Shown: in pieces, positions 36,192-49,234 of the stretch | Numbering within the stretch: position 1 is the stretch's first letter | Layout of the letters: each line of letters opens with the position of its first letter | Origin: Cryobacterium sp. HLT2-28 | GTDB lineage: Bacteria > Actinomycetota > Actinomycetes > Actinomycetales > Microbacteriaceae | Direction of reading: 5' to 3' | Assembly (NCBI RefSeq): GCF_004402495.1 | Contig: NZ_SOFH01000023.1 | Coordinates: forward strand, 186,001-250,000 | DNA length: 64,000 nt | Program-made: the position numbers and the translations under genes | Notes under the pieces: generated by a model | Told to the model about the DNA's origin: nothing | The model's input: the letters and a program-made list of their open reading frames with translations, nothing else | The model's database searches: none

Positions 36192-37604
36192 CTATTCGGA
36201 GCCGTTGGTGACCAGATCCGCGTTGTCCGTTCCGATCAGGGCCATGTTGTGCAGTGACTCGCTGCCCCGGTCGAAATAGGCGTTGTGGCCGAGCGAACCG
36301 GAGAGCCAGGTCCCGGTGAGCCGGTTGTGCGCTCCGAACACCCCCAGCGGCCGGGCGCCGTACGATTCCGCCCCCGGGTCGCTGCCGAAGAAGGCGCTGT
36401 TGACCGCCGGGTCCCAGTCGGCCTTCCCCACGAACACGTTGCCGTTGGCCACGCTCAGGCTGTCGACGGACTGGATCTGGCTGCCGGGAGAACCGACCAG
36501 GACCAGCGCGTCGACCTCGAACGATCCGCGGGACAGGGCCGTGAGCGCGACCGTGGAGCCGTAGGAGTGCGCGAACACCGAGACGAAGGGCTGGTCGCCG
36601 GCACGGTCCGAGCGGATGCCCTGCGAGTACTTCTCGAGGAAGTCGGCGCCGGCGCCGGCGTGGTCGAGACCCCCGACGCTGAACAGGTCCGGGGCCTCGT
36701 AGCCGATCCAGGAGACGACGGAGATGCTCGCGGCGACCGATCCGCGGGCGCTCGCTGCCCGCTCGGCGAGGACGGCGCGCTGTTCGGCGTACAGGGACTC
36801 CGCGGTCGCGGTCCAGTTCACGATCTGGGGTTCTACCCCGTAGTTCATGCCCGGCACGAGGTAGCTGACGAATGCCGCGGTGTCCGGGTTGCCGAGGGCG
36901 ATGGCGGCCCGGCCCCCCGCCACGGTGTCGAGGAGGACCAGGGATCGCCGCGGACCCCCGTCGGCTGGGCGGAGAGCGGCCTGCACCTGGGTCAGGATGG
37001 CGCGCTCGCGCGTGGCGGCGTCCCGGGCCGCGTCGTCGAGCGTGCCCGCGAGCCGGCGGTCCACCGCGGCCAGGCTCTGGCCCAGGTAGCGGGCGTTGGC
37101 CCGCCCGCGTTCGCGGAAGGGGATCCCGTCGAGGTTGCCGACCAGCCGGGGCGCCCCGGCGAGGAGGGACGACCGCTCGGTGCCGTCCAATCCGGTCCAC
37201 CACCCGGTGACCTCGGTTGCGGCGGGGGGCACGGCCAGCAGGGAGTCGACCTGGCCGGGGAACTCGGCGACGAAGGTGGAAATGTCGCCGACGGACAGCC
37301 GGGACAGGCCGGCGAGGAGGCTGGCCCCCGACATCCGTCGCACTGATTCGAGAGCGGCGTCCGCCCCCGCGACCAGTGAGGCCGCCGGTTGCACGGAGAT
37401 GGCCGGTTGCCCGGCGACCCCTGGCTCCCCGGAGACCGCGAGGTCCAGTCGGAGCGGCGTGGACAGGATGACGGCGCCCGCCGGTGCCGGGGCGGCCGAG
37501 ACCCTGGCGCTCACCGCCGGGGGCGTGAGCGAGTGCACCCCGAGGGGCTCACTGACCGTGTGGAAGGTCAGTGAGGCGGATATCAGTGCCGCCGCTAAGA
37601 GCAA
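36192..37604 (-). CDS. DUF1023-type alpha/beta hydrolase, secreted or membrane-bound
   Basis: The 470-residue protein begins with an uncleaved or signal-like hydrophobic segment and an Ala/Pro/Val-rich low-complexity stretch (to about 60). The C-terminal half is the DUF1023 hydrolase: AIALGNPDTAAFVSYLVPGM, the nucleophile region SVFAHSYGSTVALTAL and the late LGHNAYFDRGSESLHNM with the catalytic His. DUF1023 proteins are actinobacterial, with unknown substrates. The first ATG gives a very short n-region, so the true start may be further up. It runs into the gatCAB operon on the same strand. Confidence 0.75.
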   Translation of the reverse strand: MLLAAALISASLTFHTVSEPLGVHSLTPPAVSARVSAAPAPAGAVILSTPLRLDLAVSGEPGVAGQPAISVQPAASLVAGADAALESVRRMSGASLLAGLSRLSVGDISTFVAEFPGQVDSLLAVPPAATEVTGWWTGLDGTERSSLLAGAPRLVGNLDGIPFRERGRANARYLGQSLAAVDRRLAGTLDDAARDAATRERAILTQVQAALRPADGGPRRSLVLLDTVAGGRAAIALGNPDTAAFVSYLVPGMNYGVEPQIVNWTATAESLYAEQRAVLAERAASARGSVAASISVVSWIGYEAPDLFSVGGLDHAGAGADFLEKYSQGIRSDRAGDQPFVSVFAHSYGSTVALTALSRGSFEVDALVLVGSPGSQIQSVDSLSVANGNVFVGKADWDPAVNSAFFGSDPGAESYGARPLGVFGAHNRLTGTWLSGSLGHNAYFDRGSESLHNMALIGTDNADLVTNGSE

Positions 37605-37752
37605 ACTCGGGTACGTCCCCTCACGAACACCGAGCAGTCGGTTAGCTCGACGTGAAACACAAGGCCTGCATACTCAGAGTACTGAAACGGGGGCTCGGTT
37701 GGCCGGTCGCACTTCCCCCACAAAGGGGTGTCTTTTCGCCCCCATTTAATAC

Positions 37753-37788
37753 TTGCTAAGTCCTATATGTGCATGGTCTAATATAACC
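37753..37788 (+). promoter_or_regulatory. Candidate leaderless promoter of the PadR-hydrolase pair
   Basis: TTGCTA at 37753-37758 and TAATAT at 37779-37784 could be the -35 and -10 boxes, with a long 20-bp spacer. The -10 ends four bases before the ATG, so transcription may start at or next to the ATG, a leaderless transcript as is common in actinobacteria. TATAT at 37764-37768 and ATATA at 37781-37785 form an inverted repeat where the PadR protein could act on itself. The region 37605-37752 shows nothing else. Confidence 0.3.
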
Positions 37789-38313
37789 ATGTCACTGAAA
37801 TTCGCCATCCTCGGGGTCCTCGAGCTGAAACCGCACACGGGCTACGACCTCAAGAAGACCATCGAAGCGTCTGTCGCCCACTTCTGGTCCGCCGACCAGT
37901 CCCAGATCTACCGCACCCTGGCCCTCCTCGTCGCCGACGGTCTCGCTGAGGTGGAAGTGATCACTCAGGACGGGCGTCCGGACCGGCGCCTGCACCGGAT
38001 CACCCCGACCGGCCTGACCGCCCTGCACGGATGGCTGGCCTCGCCGCTGCCCCCGGAGACCCCGCACGACGCCTTCCTGGTGCGGGTCTTCTTCGTCGGT
38101 GAACTCGGGATCCCGGCCGCGACCGCGCTGCTCCAGGCTCGCCGGGCCGAGGCGGATGCCGTCCTGTTTCGGCTCACCGCCCTGGTCGGGCAGGACGGCG
38201 GCGAAGCCGTCGACCTCGCGCACACGCTCCGGCGCGCCACCCTCCGGAACGGGATCCGCCACGCCGCGGCCGAGCTGGCCTGGCTGGCCGAAACAGTGGA
38301 GGCGCTGTCATGA
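37789..38313 (+). CDS. PadR-family transcriptional regulator
   Basis: The 174-residue regulator has a winged-helix N-terminus: SLKFAILGVLELKPHTGYDLKKT with the PadR core, then FWSADQSQIYRTLALLVADGL. A C-terminal helical part (about 100-170) fits the PadR dimerisation arm. It probably represses its own operon and responds to a small aromatic or drug-like molecule. Its stop overlaps the hydrolase start by 4 nt, so the two are translated together. Start ATG 37789 gives the standard N-terminus. Confidence 0.9.
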   Translation: MSLKFAILGVLELKPHTGYDLKKTIEASVAHFWSADQSQIYRTLALLVADGLAEVEVITQDGRPDRRLHRITPTGLTALHGWLASPLPPETPHDAFLVRVFFVGELGIPAATALLQARRAEADAVLFRLTALVGQDGGEAVDLAHTLRRATLRNGIRHAAAELAWLAETVEALS

Positions 38314-39074
38314 ACTACCCCCTCGAACACGGCGCCGAAGCGACCGACACCGACACGATCGTCTTCCTGCACGGCGGGTCCGTCGCGGCCTGGTCCTGGG
38401 AGCCCCAGGTCGCCGGCCTCCCCGGCCGCCACCTGCTCACCCCTGACCTGCCGGGCTTCGGGGCCCGCTCCACCGAAGACTGGCGCTCACTCGCCGAGAC
38501 CGCCGACGACGTCGCCGCCGCCATCGCCGAGCACGCGCACGGCGGCCGCGCCCACCTGGTCGGGCTCTCCCTCGGCGGCCTCGTAGCGGTGCAGGTCATG
38601 GCGCGCCATCCCGGCCTGCTGCGCTCCTGCCTCGTCTCGGGCGTTCCCCTGGACGGCATCCACGGCCTGGCCCGCTTCGTCAACACCCTGCAGTTGCACC
38701 TCTGGGGCCGCCCCTGGTATTGGCGCGCGCAGGCGAAGGCCTTCGGACTGCCCGCGGACGCGGTGACCGTCTTCGTCGAACACGGCCTGGACATCCGGCC
38801 GGACAATGCCGCGCGGGTCTTCGAGGACGTGAACCGCGGCGGCAGCCCCGAGGGACTGGGCGGCTACCGCGGCCCGCTCCTGGCCGTGGCGGGCGAGAAG
38901 GAATCCCGGCTCGTGCGGGACAGCCTGGCGACGCTGCAGACGCTCCTGCCGCAGACTCGCACCTGGATCGCGCCGGGCATGCACCACGTGTGGAGCATCG
39001 AAGACGCGGAGTTGTTCACGCGGATGGTGGCCGGCTGGGTCGACGACGGAACCCTGCCGGCCGCCGGCCGCTGA
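38310..39074 (+). CDS. Alpha/beta hydrolase coupled to PadR
   Basis: The 254-residue soluble hydrolase has the oxyanion region VFLHGGSVAAWSWEPQ, nucleophile GLSLGGLVAVQVMARH, and the late His in GMHHVWSIEDAEL. These mark a serine hydrolase fold of about 250 residues. It is coupled to the PadR gene by ATGA overlap. The substrate is probably a small ester or xenobiotic, inferred from the regulator type. ligA is convergent, one base away. Confidence 0.85.
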   Translation: MNYPLEHGAEATDTDTIVFLHGGSVAAWSWEPQVAGLPGRHLLTPDLPGFGARSTEDWRSLAETADDVAAAIAEHAHGGRAHLVGLSLGGLVAVQVMARHPGLLRSCLVSGVPLDGIHGLARFVNTLQLHLWGRPWYWRAQAKAFGLPADAVTVFVEHGLDIRPDNAARVFEDVNRGGSPEGLGGYRGPLLAVAGEKESRLVRDSLATLQTLLPQTRTWIAPGMHHVWSIEDAELFTRMVAGWVDDGTLPAAGR

Positions 39075-39075
39075 G

Positions 39076-42520
<3,445 letters not shown>

Positions 42521-42604
42521 CTGACGAGTGTAATAGGGTCGGACCGTTTGGCCAACGCGCCCGCTCCGCCGCCGCGGCGCGAGGCCGGAAGGCCTACGCG
42601 CCAA

Positions 42605-42648
42605 TTGCGCCGCTGCGCGCCAGGCGCACCGGGCGCGCAGCGGCGCAA
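42605..42648. terminator. Large GC hairpin between the desulfurase gene and mnmA
   Basis: A perfect 17-bp stem, TTGCGCCGCTGCGCGCC against GGCGCGCAGCGGCGCAA, has a 10-nt loop. It lies about 75 bp after the stop of the desulfurase gene and about 85 bp before the mnmA start. There is no T-run on either side, so it may be a Rho-independent terminator of the GC-rich type, a processing site or a stabiliser. It could uncouple the two genes. Confidence 0.5.
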
Positions 42649-42721
42649 CGGTGGCGCTCGAGCATCGGCCGAGGGCGGCGGATGCGACGGGTCAGGGACG
42701 CTCGGTCAACGGAGGCGCAGG

Positions 42722-43909
42722 TCAGCGGCCCGGCACGCGGTCGGCCATGCCGGCCCGGGAGGCCTGGGCGTGGGCGGCCGGCAGGGCGGCGAGCAGGGCG
42801 TCGACGTCGGCCATGGTCGAGGTGCGGCCGAGGGTGATCCGGAGGGCCCCGCGGGCCTCCACCTCGGTGCGGCCCATCGCCCGGAGCACGTGCGAGGGTT
42901 CCGGGATGCCGGCCTGGCAGGCCGAGCCGGTCGACACGGAGACGCCGGCCGCGTCGAGCAGGAACAGGAGTGAATCGCCCTCGCAGCCGGGGAAGCTGAA
43001 GTGGGCCGTTCCGGGCAGGTGGCGGGCCGGGTCGGGGTCGCCGTTGAGTTGCGCCGTGGGCACCGCCGCGAGCACCCCGTCCACGACGGCCTGCCCCAGC
43101 AGGGCCACCCGTGCGTTCTCGCCGGGCAGGTCGACCCCGACGGCGGCCGCGGCCACGGCGAAGGCCACGGCTGCCGCAACGTCCTGGGTACCGCTGCGCA
43201 CCTGACGCTGTTGCCCGCCGCCGTGCACAAGCGGTTCCACCGTCGCGCGGCGGGACAGGACCAGAGCGCCGATGCCGACCGGGCCGCCGATCTTGTGCGC
43301 CGAGACGCTCACCGCGGACACTCCCCCGCGGCGCAGCGTGCGGAAGTCGATCGGGACGTGCCCGTAGGCGGCCACCGCGTCGACGTGCACCGGGATGCCG
43401 TGGGCCGCCGCGAGCGCGGCGACCTCAGCCACGGGCTGGATCGTTCCGACCTCGTTGTTGGCGGCCAGCAGGGTGACCAGGGCGATCTCCTCGGGGTGGG
43501 CCGCGATCGCCCGGGCGACGGCGGCCGGGTCGACCCGGCCGTGCTCGTCCAGCGGCAACCAGTCGATCATTGCGCCCTCGTGCCGTTCCAGCCACTCGAC
43601 GGTGTCGACGGTGGCGTGGTGTTCCCCGCCGGGAACGAGGATGCGCCGCCTTGGCGCCCGGGCCCAGAACAGCCCCTTGATGCCGAGGTTGACGGACTCG
43701 GTGCCGCCGGCCGTGAAGACGACCTCGATGGGGTCGCAGCCCACACTGGCCGCGACGGTTTCGCGGGCTTCCTCGAGCATCCGTTTCTTGAGCTGGCCCT
43801 GGCTGTGGATCGACGCGGGGTTGCCGACGACCGTCATCGCTTCGCTGAACGCCGCGATGGCGCCGGGGAGCATCGGTGTTGTCGCGGCGTGGTCCAGGTA
43901 GACCGACAT
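42722..43909 (-). CDS. Cysteine desulfurase (NifS/IscS type)
   Basis: The 395-residue PLP enzyme takes sulfur from cysteine to give alanine and an enzyme persulfide. The Lys-PLP motif is VSAHKIGGPVGIGALVLS. The active-site Cys lies in SVSTGSACQAGIPEPSHVL near residue 325. The start ATG is at 43909 (MSVYLDHAATTPML), a clean NifS N-terminus. Its position ahead of mnmA and ligA suggests it feeds tRNA thiolation. No iron-sulfur scaffold gene is nearby. Confidence 0.93.
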   Translation of the reverse strand: MSVYLDHAATTPMLPGAIAAFSEAMTVVGNPASIHSQGQLKKRMLEEARETVAASVGCDPIEVVFTAGGTESVNLGIKGLFWARAPRRRILVPGGEHHATVDTVEWLERHEGAMIDWLPLDEHGRVDPAAVARAIAAHPEEIALVTLLAANNEVGTIQPVAEVAALAAAHGIPVHVDAVAAYGHVPIDFRTLRRGGVSAVSVSAHKIGGPVGIGALVLSRRATVEPLVHGGGQQRQVRSGTQDVAAAVAFAVAAAAVGVDLPGENARVALLGQAVVDGVLAAVPTAQLNGDPDPARHLPGTAHFSFPGCEGDSLLFLLDAAGVSVSTGSACQAGIPEPSHVLRAMGRTEVEARGALRITLGRTSTMADVDALLAALPAAHAQASRAGMADRVPGR

Positions 43910-43991
43910 GGGGATCCTCTGCAGGTTTTCGGGCGTCGGCAGGTCTGATTGTGGTCAAAACCGACCGTCTGTACTCATTACTCTAGAACCC

Positions 43992-46034
43992 ATGACTTCC
44001 GGTGATCCCCTGCGCAACCTCGGCGTCCGGTTGGGGGCCAACGGCGGCGAGCTGCGAGTGTGGTCGAAGAACGCCGACTCCATGGAACTGTGCATTTTCG
44101 ACGAGACCGATCCCAACTGGATCGTCAAGACCGTCCCCATGACCAGAGACACCAACGACGTCTGGTTCGGGCGGTCCCGTACCCTCTCCCCCGGCCGTCG
44201 CTATGGCATCCGGGTCTCCGGTCCCGCCTCGTCGAGGAACTCGTTCCACCCGGAGAAAACACTGATCGAACCGTATTCCCGGGGTCTCGTGCGGGTCGGC
44301 CCCGACCAGTGGCAGTCCTCCGTCGTGGACGGCGGCTTCGACTGGGCCGGGTCGGTCAAACCGAAGATCGCCCTCGACCACACGGTCGTCTATGAAGCCC
44401 ACGTTCGCGGCCTCAGCAAGCTCAACCCGGCGGTCCCGGCCGACCTGCGCGGAACCTACGCCGGCCTCGCCCACGAGTCGACGATCGGGTACCTGAAGAA
44501 CCTCGGTGTCACCACGGTGGAACTGCTCCCGGTGCACGCATTCGTCTCCGAACAGCGCCTGATCAAGCAGGGCCTGACCAATTACTGGGGTTACAACACC
44601 TTCAATTTCTTCTCCCCGCACGCCGACTACGCCACCATGGCCTCCCAGTCCGCCGGCCCGGAGGCCGTGCTCCGGGAGTTCAAGGGCATGGTCAAGCTGC
44701 TGCACGAGGCCGGCCTCGAGGTCATCCTCGACGTGGTCTACAACCACACCGCCGAGGAGGGACCGAACGGCCCGGTCAGCAGCCTGCGCGGCATCGACAA
44801 CGCCACCTATTACCGCCAGAACGACGCGGGCGCGTATATCGACGTCACCGGCTGCGGCAATACCCTGAACGTGTCGCACGAGGTGCCGCACCGCCTGGTG
44901 CTCGACTCGCTGCGCTACTGGGCGAACGACGTGCAGATCGACGGCTTCCGGTTCGACCTGGCGGTGACGCTCGGCCGGGACGGCAACGTCGAATACCAGC
45001 GCGACCACCCTCTGCTGACGGCGATCCGGACCGACCCTGACCTCACCGATGTGAAGCTCATCGCCGAGCCCTGGGACATCGGGCAGGGCGGCTGGCAGAC
45101 CGGCAACTTCGCCGACGGGTGGACGGAATGGAACGACCGCTACCGCGACCGGATGCGTTCGTTCTGGCTGACCGACCTCGCCGCGGCGCGCGACGGTCAT
45201 GCGGGCAGCGGCATCGGCCGTTTCGCGACCCGTCTCGCCGGGTCGTCCAACACGTTTTCGCAGGAGCGCGGGCCGCTTGCCTCGCTGAACTTCATCACGG
45301 CCCATGACGGCTTCACGATGGCCGACCTCACCGCCTACAACGTCAAGCACAATGTCGGCAACGGCGAGTCGAACCGGGACGGCACCGACAGCAACAACTC
45401 GTTCAACCACGGCGTCGAGGGCCCCACCCGCAACACCACCATCCTCACGACCCGGCGGAAGGCCATGCGCAACCTGCTGGCCACCCTCCTGCTCTCGGCC
45501 GGCGTTCCGATGATCACCGCCGGCGACGAATTCGGGCGCAGCCAGCGCGGCAACAACAACGCCTACTGCCATGACAGCGAACTGACCTGGCTGAACTGGG
45601 ACCTGGACGACTGGCAGGTCGACCTGCACCGGGTCAGCCGGCGCCTGCTCGAACTGCGCCGGGAGAATCCGGCACTCCGGCCGGTGCGGTTCGGTCGCCC
45701 AGGCGAAACGACCCTCAGCGCCAGCGAAATGGACTGGTACAACGCCCTGGGCGAGTCGATGTCCGAGGAGGACTGGCACTCGTCGGATGAGCGCACGCTG
45801 CAGTATCTCGCGGCCAGCACCCCGGAGCGCGAGGAGTTCAATCGGATCCTGCTGATCGTGCAGGGCCGGGAAGCGGATGTCACGGTGACGCTGCCCGTGC
45901 ACACGGGGGTCGGCTCGTACACGCTGCTCTGGGACTCGAGCCACGACGACATCAGCGATGCCGTGATCGAACACGCCCCCGGAGCCCGGCTGCTCGTCCC
46001 CGGCGCGTCGATGCAGCTCTTCCGGGCCCACTAG
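43992..46034 (+). CDS. glgX: Glycogen debranching enzyme, isoamylase type (GlgX)
   Basis: The 680-residue enzyme cuts alpha-1,6 branch points of glycogen. An N-terminal CBM48 domain (ELRVWSKNADSMELCIF) precedes a GH13 barrel. Conserved regions: EVILDVVYNHTAEEG, GFRFDLAVTLGRDGN with the nucleophile Asp, LIAEPWDIG with the acid Glu, and NFITAHDGFTMADL. I start at ATG 43992. The gene is divergent from the desulfurase and lies at the left end of the glucan block, 23 bp before ybaK. A name TreX is the alternative in other annotations. Confidence 0.92.
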   Translation: MTSGDPLRNLGVRLGANGGELRVWSKNADSMELCIFDETDPNWIVKTVPMTRDTNDVWFGRSRTLSPGRRYGIRVSGPASSRNSFHPEKTLIEPYSRGLVRVGPDQWQSSVVDGGFDWAGSVKPKIALDHTVVYEAHVRGLSKLNPAVPADLRGTYAGLAHESTIGYLKNLGVTTVELLPVHAFVSEQRLIKQGLTNYWGYNTFNFFSPHADYATMASQSAGPEAVLREFKGMVKLLHEAGLEVILDVVYNHTAEEGPNGPVSSLRGIDNATYYRQNDAGAYIDVTGCGNTLNVSHEVPHRLVLDSLRYWANDVQIDGFRFDLAVTLGRDGNVEYQRDHPLLTAIRTDPDLTDVKLIAEPWDIGQGGWQTGNFADGWTEWNDRYRDRMRSFWLTDLAAARDGHAGSGIGRFATRLAGSSNTFSQERGPLASLNFITAHDGFTMADLTAYNVKHNVGNGESNRDGTDSNNSFNHGVEGPTRNTTILTTRRKAMRNLLATLLLSAGVPMITAGDEFGRSQRGNNNAYCHDSELTWLNWDLDDWQVDLHRVSRRLLELRRENPALRPVRFGRPGETTLSASEMDWYNALGESMSEEDWHSSDERTLQYLAASTPEREEFNRILLIVQGREADVTVTLPVHTGVGSYTLLWDSSHDDISDAVIEHAPGARLLVPGASMQLFRAH

Positions 46035-46057
46035 CCGTCACCCGGGGACGACACGGC

Positions 46058-46552
46058 ATGGGCAGGCGGGCGGATCACGGTGCGGGAACCCCCGCCACGC
46101 TCGCCCTCGAGAGGGCCGGCATCGCCTTCACGCCCCACCTGTACGATCACGACGCCCACGCGACCAACTTCGGACTCGAGGCCGCCCAGAAGCTCGGCCT
46201 CGACCCGGCCCGGGTGTTCAAGACTCTCCTCGCCGAGGCGGACGGCACCCTCGTCGTCGGCATCGTGCCGGTCACCGGCCAGCTCGACCTCAAGGCGCTG
46301 GCCGCGGCCGTCGGCGCGAAGAAGGCCGTCATGGCCGATCCGAAGACCGCGGAACGCAAGACCGGCTACGTCGTCGGCGGGATCAGCCCGATCGGGCAGA
46401 AGACCCCGTTGACGACGGTCATCGACGAGGATGCCCAGCTCTTCGACACCGTCTTCGTCTCAGGCGGCCGGCGGGGGTTCGACATCGAACTCGCCCCCGC
46501 CGACCTGGCCCGGGCATCCGGCGCCGTGTTCGCGGCGATCTCCCGAGGGTAG
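46058..46552 (+). CDS. ybaK: Cys-tRNA(Pro) deacylase YbaK-type
   Basis: The 164-residue protein belongs to the YbaK/EbsC editing family. Key parts are YDHDAHATNFGLEAAQKLGLD and VFKTLLAEADGTLVVGIVPV, and KKAVMADPKTAERKTGYVVGGISPIG with the conserved Lys/Gly-rich pocket. It removes mischarged Cys from tRNA(Pro) in trans. It follows glgX closely; a functional link with glucan metabolism is unlikely. Confidence 0.93.
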   Translation: MGRRADHGAGTPATLALERAGIAFTPHLYDHDAHATNFGLEAAQKLGLDPARVFKTLLAEADGTLVVGIVPVTGQLDLKALAAAVGAKKAVMADPKTAERKTGYVVGGISPIGQKTPLTTVIDEDAQLFDTVFVSGGRRGFDIELAPADLARASGAVFAAISRG

Positions 46553-46567
46553 GCCGGCCGAGCAGGC

Positions 46568-49153
46568 TCAGCCGGCGACGGCGATGAGCCCCATCTCCGC
46601 CGGGCTGATCAGCAGGTCGTTGCGGGGCACGACGCGAACGGTGTAGCCGAACGCGCCGCCGCGGTCGAGCTGGACCGTGCCGGTGAACAGGGTCGCGTTG
46701 CCGGGGGCCGGGCTGCCGGTGGATTCCTGGTCCGGATCGGTCGCAGCCGTAAGGGCCAGCGTGCTGACGTCGCTGAGCTCGTCGTTGCCCAGGCTCTTCC
46801 CGTAGACGACCTCAACGGTCACGTCTCCCGGCTCCAGGCCGTTCAGGTGCACGTGCGCGCGGAGGTGCAGCTCGTCGCCGACCTGCGGCACGGTAGCGAC
46901 GCCACCCGATTCGACGTGGGCCACGGCCACGCCAGGCCAGGCCGCGACGATCCGGCCCTTCCAGACGGCCAGCTCGCGGGCAGCCCGGTAGTTGTTGGCG
47001 GAGAGCCGGGCCTCGGCCTGGCCGGCCGGGCGGTAGAGCTTCTGCACGTATTCCCGCACCATCCGGCCGGCGTTCAGTTCCGGGGACAGCCCGGCGAGGG
47101 TGTGCCGGATCGATGACACCCACCGTTCGGGCACGCCGTCCGCGTTGCGATCGTAGAACCGGGGGGCGACGTGGTGCTCGATCAGCTCGTAGAGCGCGTC
47201 GGCCTCGATCCGGTCTCGCTCGGCGGAGTCCCCGGCGGCATCCGCCGACGGGATCGCCCAGCCGTTCTTCCCGTCGTAGTACTCAGGCCACCAGCCGTCG
47301 AGGATCGACAGGTTGAGCGCACCGTTCAAGGCCGCCTTCATCCCGGACGTGCCGCAGGCCTCGAGCGGCCGGAGCGGGTTGTTGAGCCAGACGTCGGTGC
47401 CCGGGTACATCAACTGGGCCATGCCGATGTTGTAGTCCGGAAGGAAGGCGATCCTCGTGCGCAGTTCAGGATCGGCCGCGAACTGCACGACCTTCTGGAT
47501 CAGGCGTTTGCCTTCTTCATCGGCGGGGTGGGACTTGCCGGCGATCACGATCTGGATCGGGTGCTCAGGGTGCAGCAGGAGGGCTCGGAGGCGTTCGGGG
47601 TCGTGCAGCATCAGGGTGAGCCGCTTGTAGGTCGGAACCCGGCGGGCGAAGCCGATGGTGAGCACGCTGGGGTCGAAGACCTTGCCGATCCAGGACGGCA
47701 CGATGCCGCCCGGGTTCTGCACAAGCCAGGCCGTCGCGATCCGCCGGCGTGCGTCCTCGACGAACTGGAGGCGCATCTGGCCCCTCACCTGCCAGAGGTC
47801 GTCGTCGGAGACGGCGTCGGACGCCCAGTCGGCCTCGGAGGTGTCGCTGGTGCCGAGACGGTTCTGGGCGAGCGCGAGGAGCGCCGGGTCGGTCCACGTC
47901 GGCGCGTGCACCCCGTTGGTGATCGAGGCGATCGGCACGTCCTCCGCGTCGAAGCCCGGCCAGAGTCCCTTGAACATCCGCCGGCTGACCTCGCCGTGCA
48001 GCTTGGAGACGCCGTTGGCGCGCTGCCCGAGGCGGAGGCCCATCAGCGCCATGTTGAAGACGTCGGGTGATCCGTCCTGGTAGTTCTCGGCGCCGAGTGC
48101 GAGGAGGTCGTCGACCGCCACCCCCGGAAGCAGGTCGGTCTCGAAGTAGCGGCGCACCAGGCTGCGCTCGAACCGGTCGATTCCGGCCGCGACGGGCGTG
48201 TGGGTGGTGAAGACGGTCCCGGCACGCGCGACCTGCAGGGCCTCGGAGAAGCTGAGTCCGTCGCCGATCAGGCTGGAGATGCGTTCCAGGCCGAGGAAAC
48301 CGGCGTGGCCCTCGTTGGTGTGGAATACCTCGGGGTCCGGGCGCCCGTTGAGGTTGCTCCAGAGCTTCACGGCGCGCGCGCCGCCGATGCCGAGGAGCAG
48401 TTCCTGCAGCAGGCGGTGCTCACCGCCGCCGCCGTAGAGGCGGTCCGTGACCAGGCGCAGGTCGTCAGCGTTCTCCGGGATGTCCGTGTCGAGCATGAGC
48501 AGGCGGATCCGGCCGACCATGGCCTGCCAGACCCGGGCGTGCAGCGTGCGGTTGTCCGGCAGGGCGAGGGACACCTGCACGGCCGAGCCGTCGGCCCGGC
48601 GCAACACCGACAGCGGCAGCCCGTCGGGGTCGAGCAGCGGGTAGCTTTCCACCTGCCACCCGTCAGGCGAGATCGCCTGGCTGAAGTAGCCGGCCCGGTA
48701 GAACAGTCCGACCCCGACCAGCGGCACGCCGAGGTCGGAGGCGCTCTTCAGGTGGTCTCCGGCGAGGATGCCCAGCCCGCCCGAATACTGGGGCAGCGCG
48801 GCCGCGATGCCGAACTCCGGGGAGAAATACGCGATCGACTCGGGCTTCTCACCCTCGAGTCCCTGGTACCAGCGCGGCTGCTCGAGGTAGTCCCTGAGGT
48901 CGGCGCGGACGGAGTTCACCCAGGACACGTAGTCGTGGTCGCGGGAGAGCGCTTCGAGCCTGGCCGGGTCGACGGACCCGAGCAGCGCCACCGGGTCGGC
49001 GCCGATCTCACGCCACAGCTCGGGGGCTATGTGCTCGAACAGCTGGCGGGTCGGCTCATGCCAGGACCAGCGCAGGTTGCCCGCCAACTCATCGAGCGCT
49101 GCAAGCGACTCGGGCAGGACGGTACGGACGGTAAATTTGCGGATCGCCTTCAC
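46568..49153 (-). CDS. glgP: Alpha-glucan (glycogen/maltodextrin) phosphorylase
   Basis: The 861-residue enzyme releases glucose-1-phosphate from alpha-1,4 glucans. It is of the actinobacterial/archaeal type with N-terminal DUF3417 region (NLRWSWHEPTRQLFEHI). PLP-binding and active-site blocks are FNMALMGLRLGQRANGVSKL, NPLRPLEACGTSGMKAALNG and LNLSILDGWWPEYYDG. I start it at GTG 49153 (VKAIRKFTVRTVLPESL), since the upstream frame is not conserved. It diverges from glgE across 81 bp that must hold both promoters. Confidence 0.93.
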   Translation of the reverse strand: MKAIRKFTVRTVLPESLAALDELAGNLRWSWHEPTRQLFEHIAPELWREIGADPVALLGSVDPARLEALSRDHDYVSWVNSVRADLRDYLEQPRWYQGLEGEKPESIAYFSPEFGIAAALPQYSGGLGILAGDHLKSASDLGVPLVGVGLFYRAGYFSQAISPDGWQVESYPLLDPDGLPLSVLRRADGSAVQVSLALPDNRTLHARVWQAMVGRIRLLMLDTDIPENADDLRLVTDRLYGGGGEHRLLQELLLGIGGARAVKLWSNLNGRPDPEVFHTNEGHAGFLGLERISSLIGDGLSFSEALQVARAGTVFTTHTPVAAGIDRFERSLVRRYFETDLLPGVAVDDLLALGAENYQDGSPDVFNMALMGLRLGQRANGVSKLHGEVSRRMFKGLWPGFDAEDVPIASITNGVHAPTWTDPALLALAQNRLGTSDTSEADWASDAVSDDDLWQVRGQMRLQFVEDARRRIATAWLVQNPGGIVPSWIGKVFDPSVLTIGFARRVPTYKRLTLMLHDPERLRALLLHPEHPIQIVIAGKSHPADEEGKRLIQKVVQFAADPELRTRIAFLPDYNIGMAQLMYPGTDVWLNNPLRPLEACGTSGMKAALNGALNLSILDGWWPEYYDGKNGWAIPSADAAGDSAERDRIEADALYELIEHHVAPRFYDRNADGVPERWVSSIRHTLAGLSPELNAGRMVREYVQKLYRPAGQAEARLSANNYRAARELAVWKGRIVAAWPGVAVAHVESGGVATVPQVGDELHLRAHVHLNGLEPGDVTVEVVYGKSLGNDELSDVSTLALTAATDPDQESTGSPAPGNATLFTGTVQLDRGGAFGYTVRVVPRNDLLISPAEMGLIAVAG

Positions 49154-49234
49154 GGACCCAAGCCTAGGGCCGGGATGTGTCCATTGCGTTAATGCGCACC
49201 GCACCGGGCCGACATTTCGCGCTACGGTCAGTAG

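Noticed and set aside
43983-46031. A 682-residue open frame antisense to glgX
   Set aside because: Its composition mirrors the sense gene, and GlgX has all catalytic motifs. The same holds for long antisense frames over ligA (39148-41403) and glgE (49274-51331).
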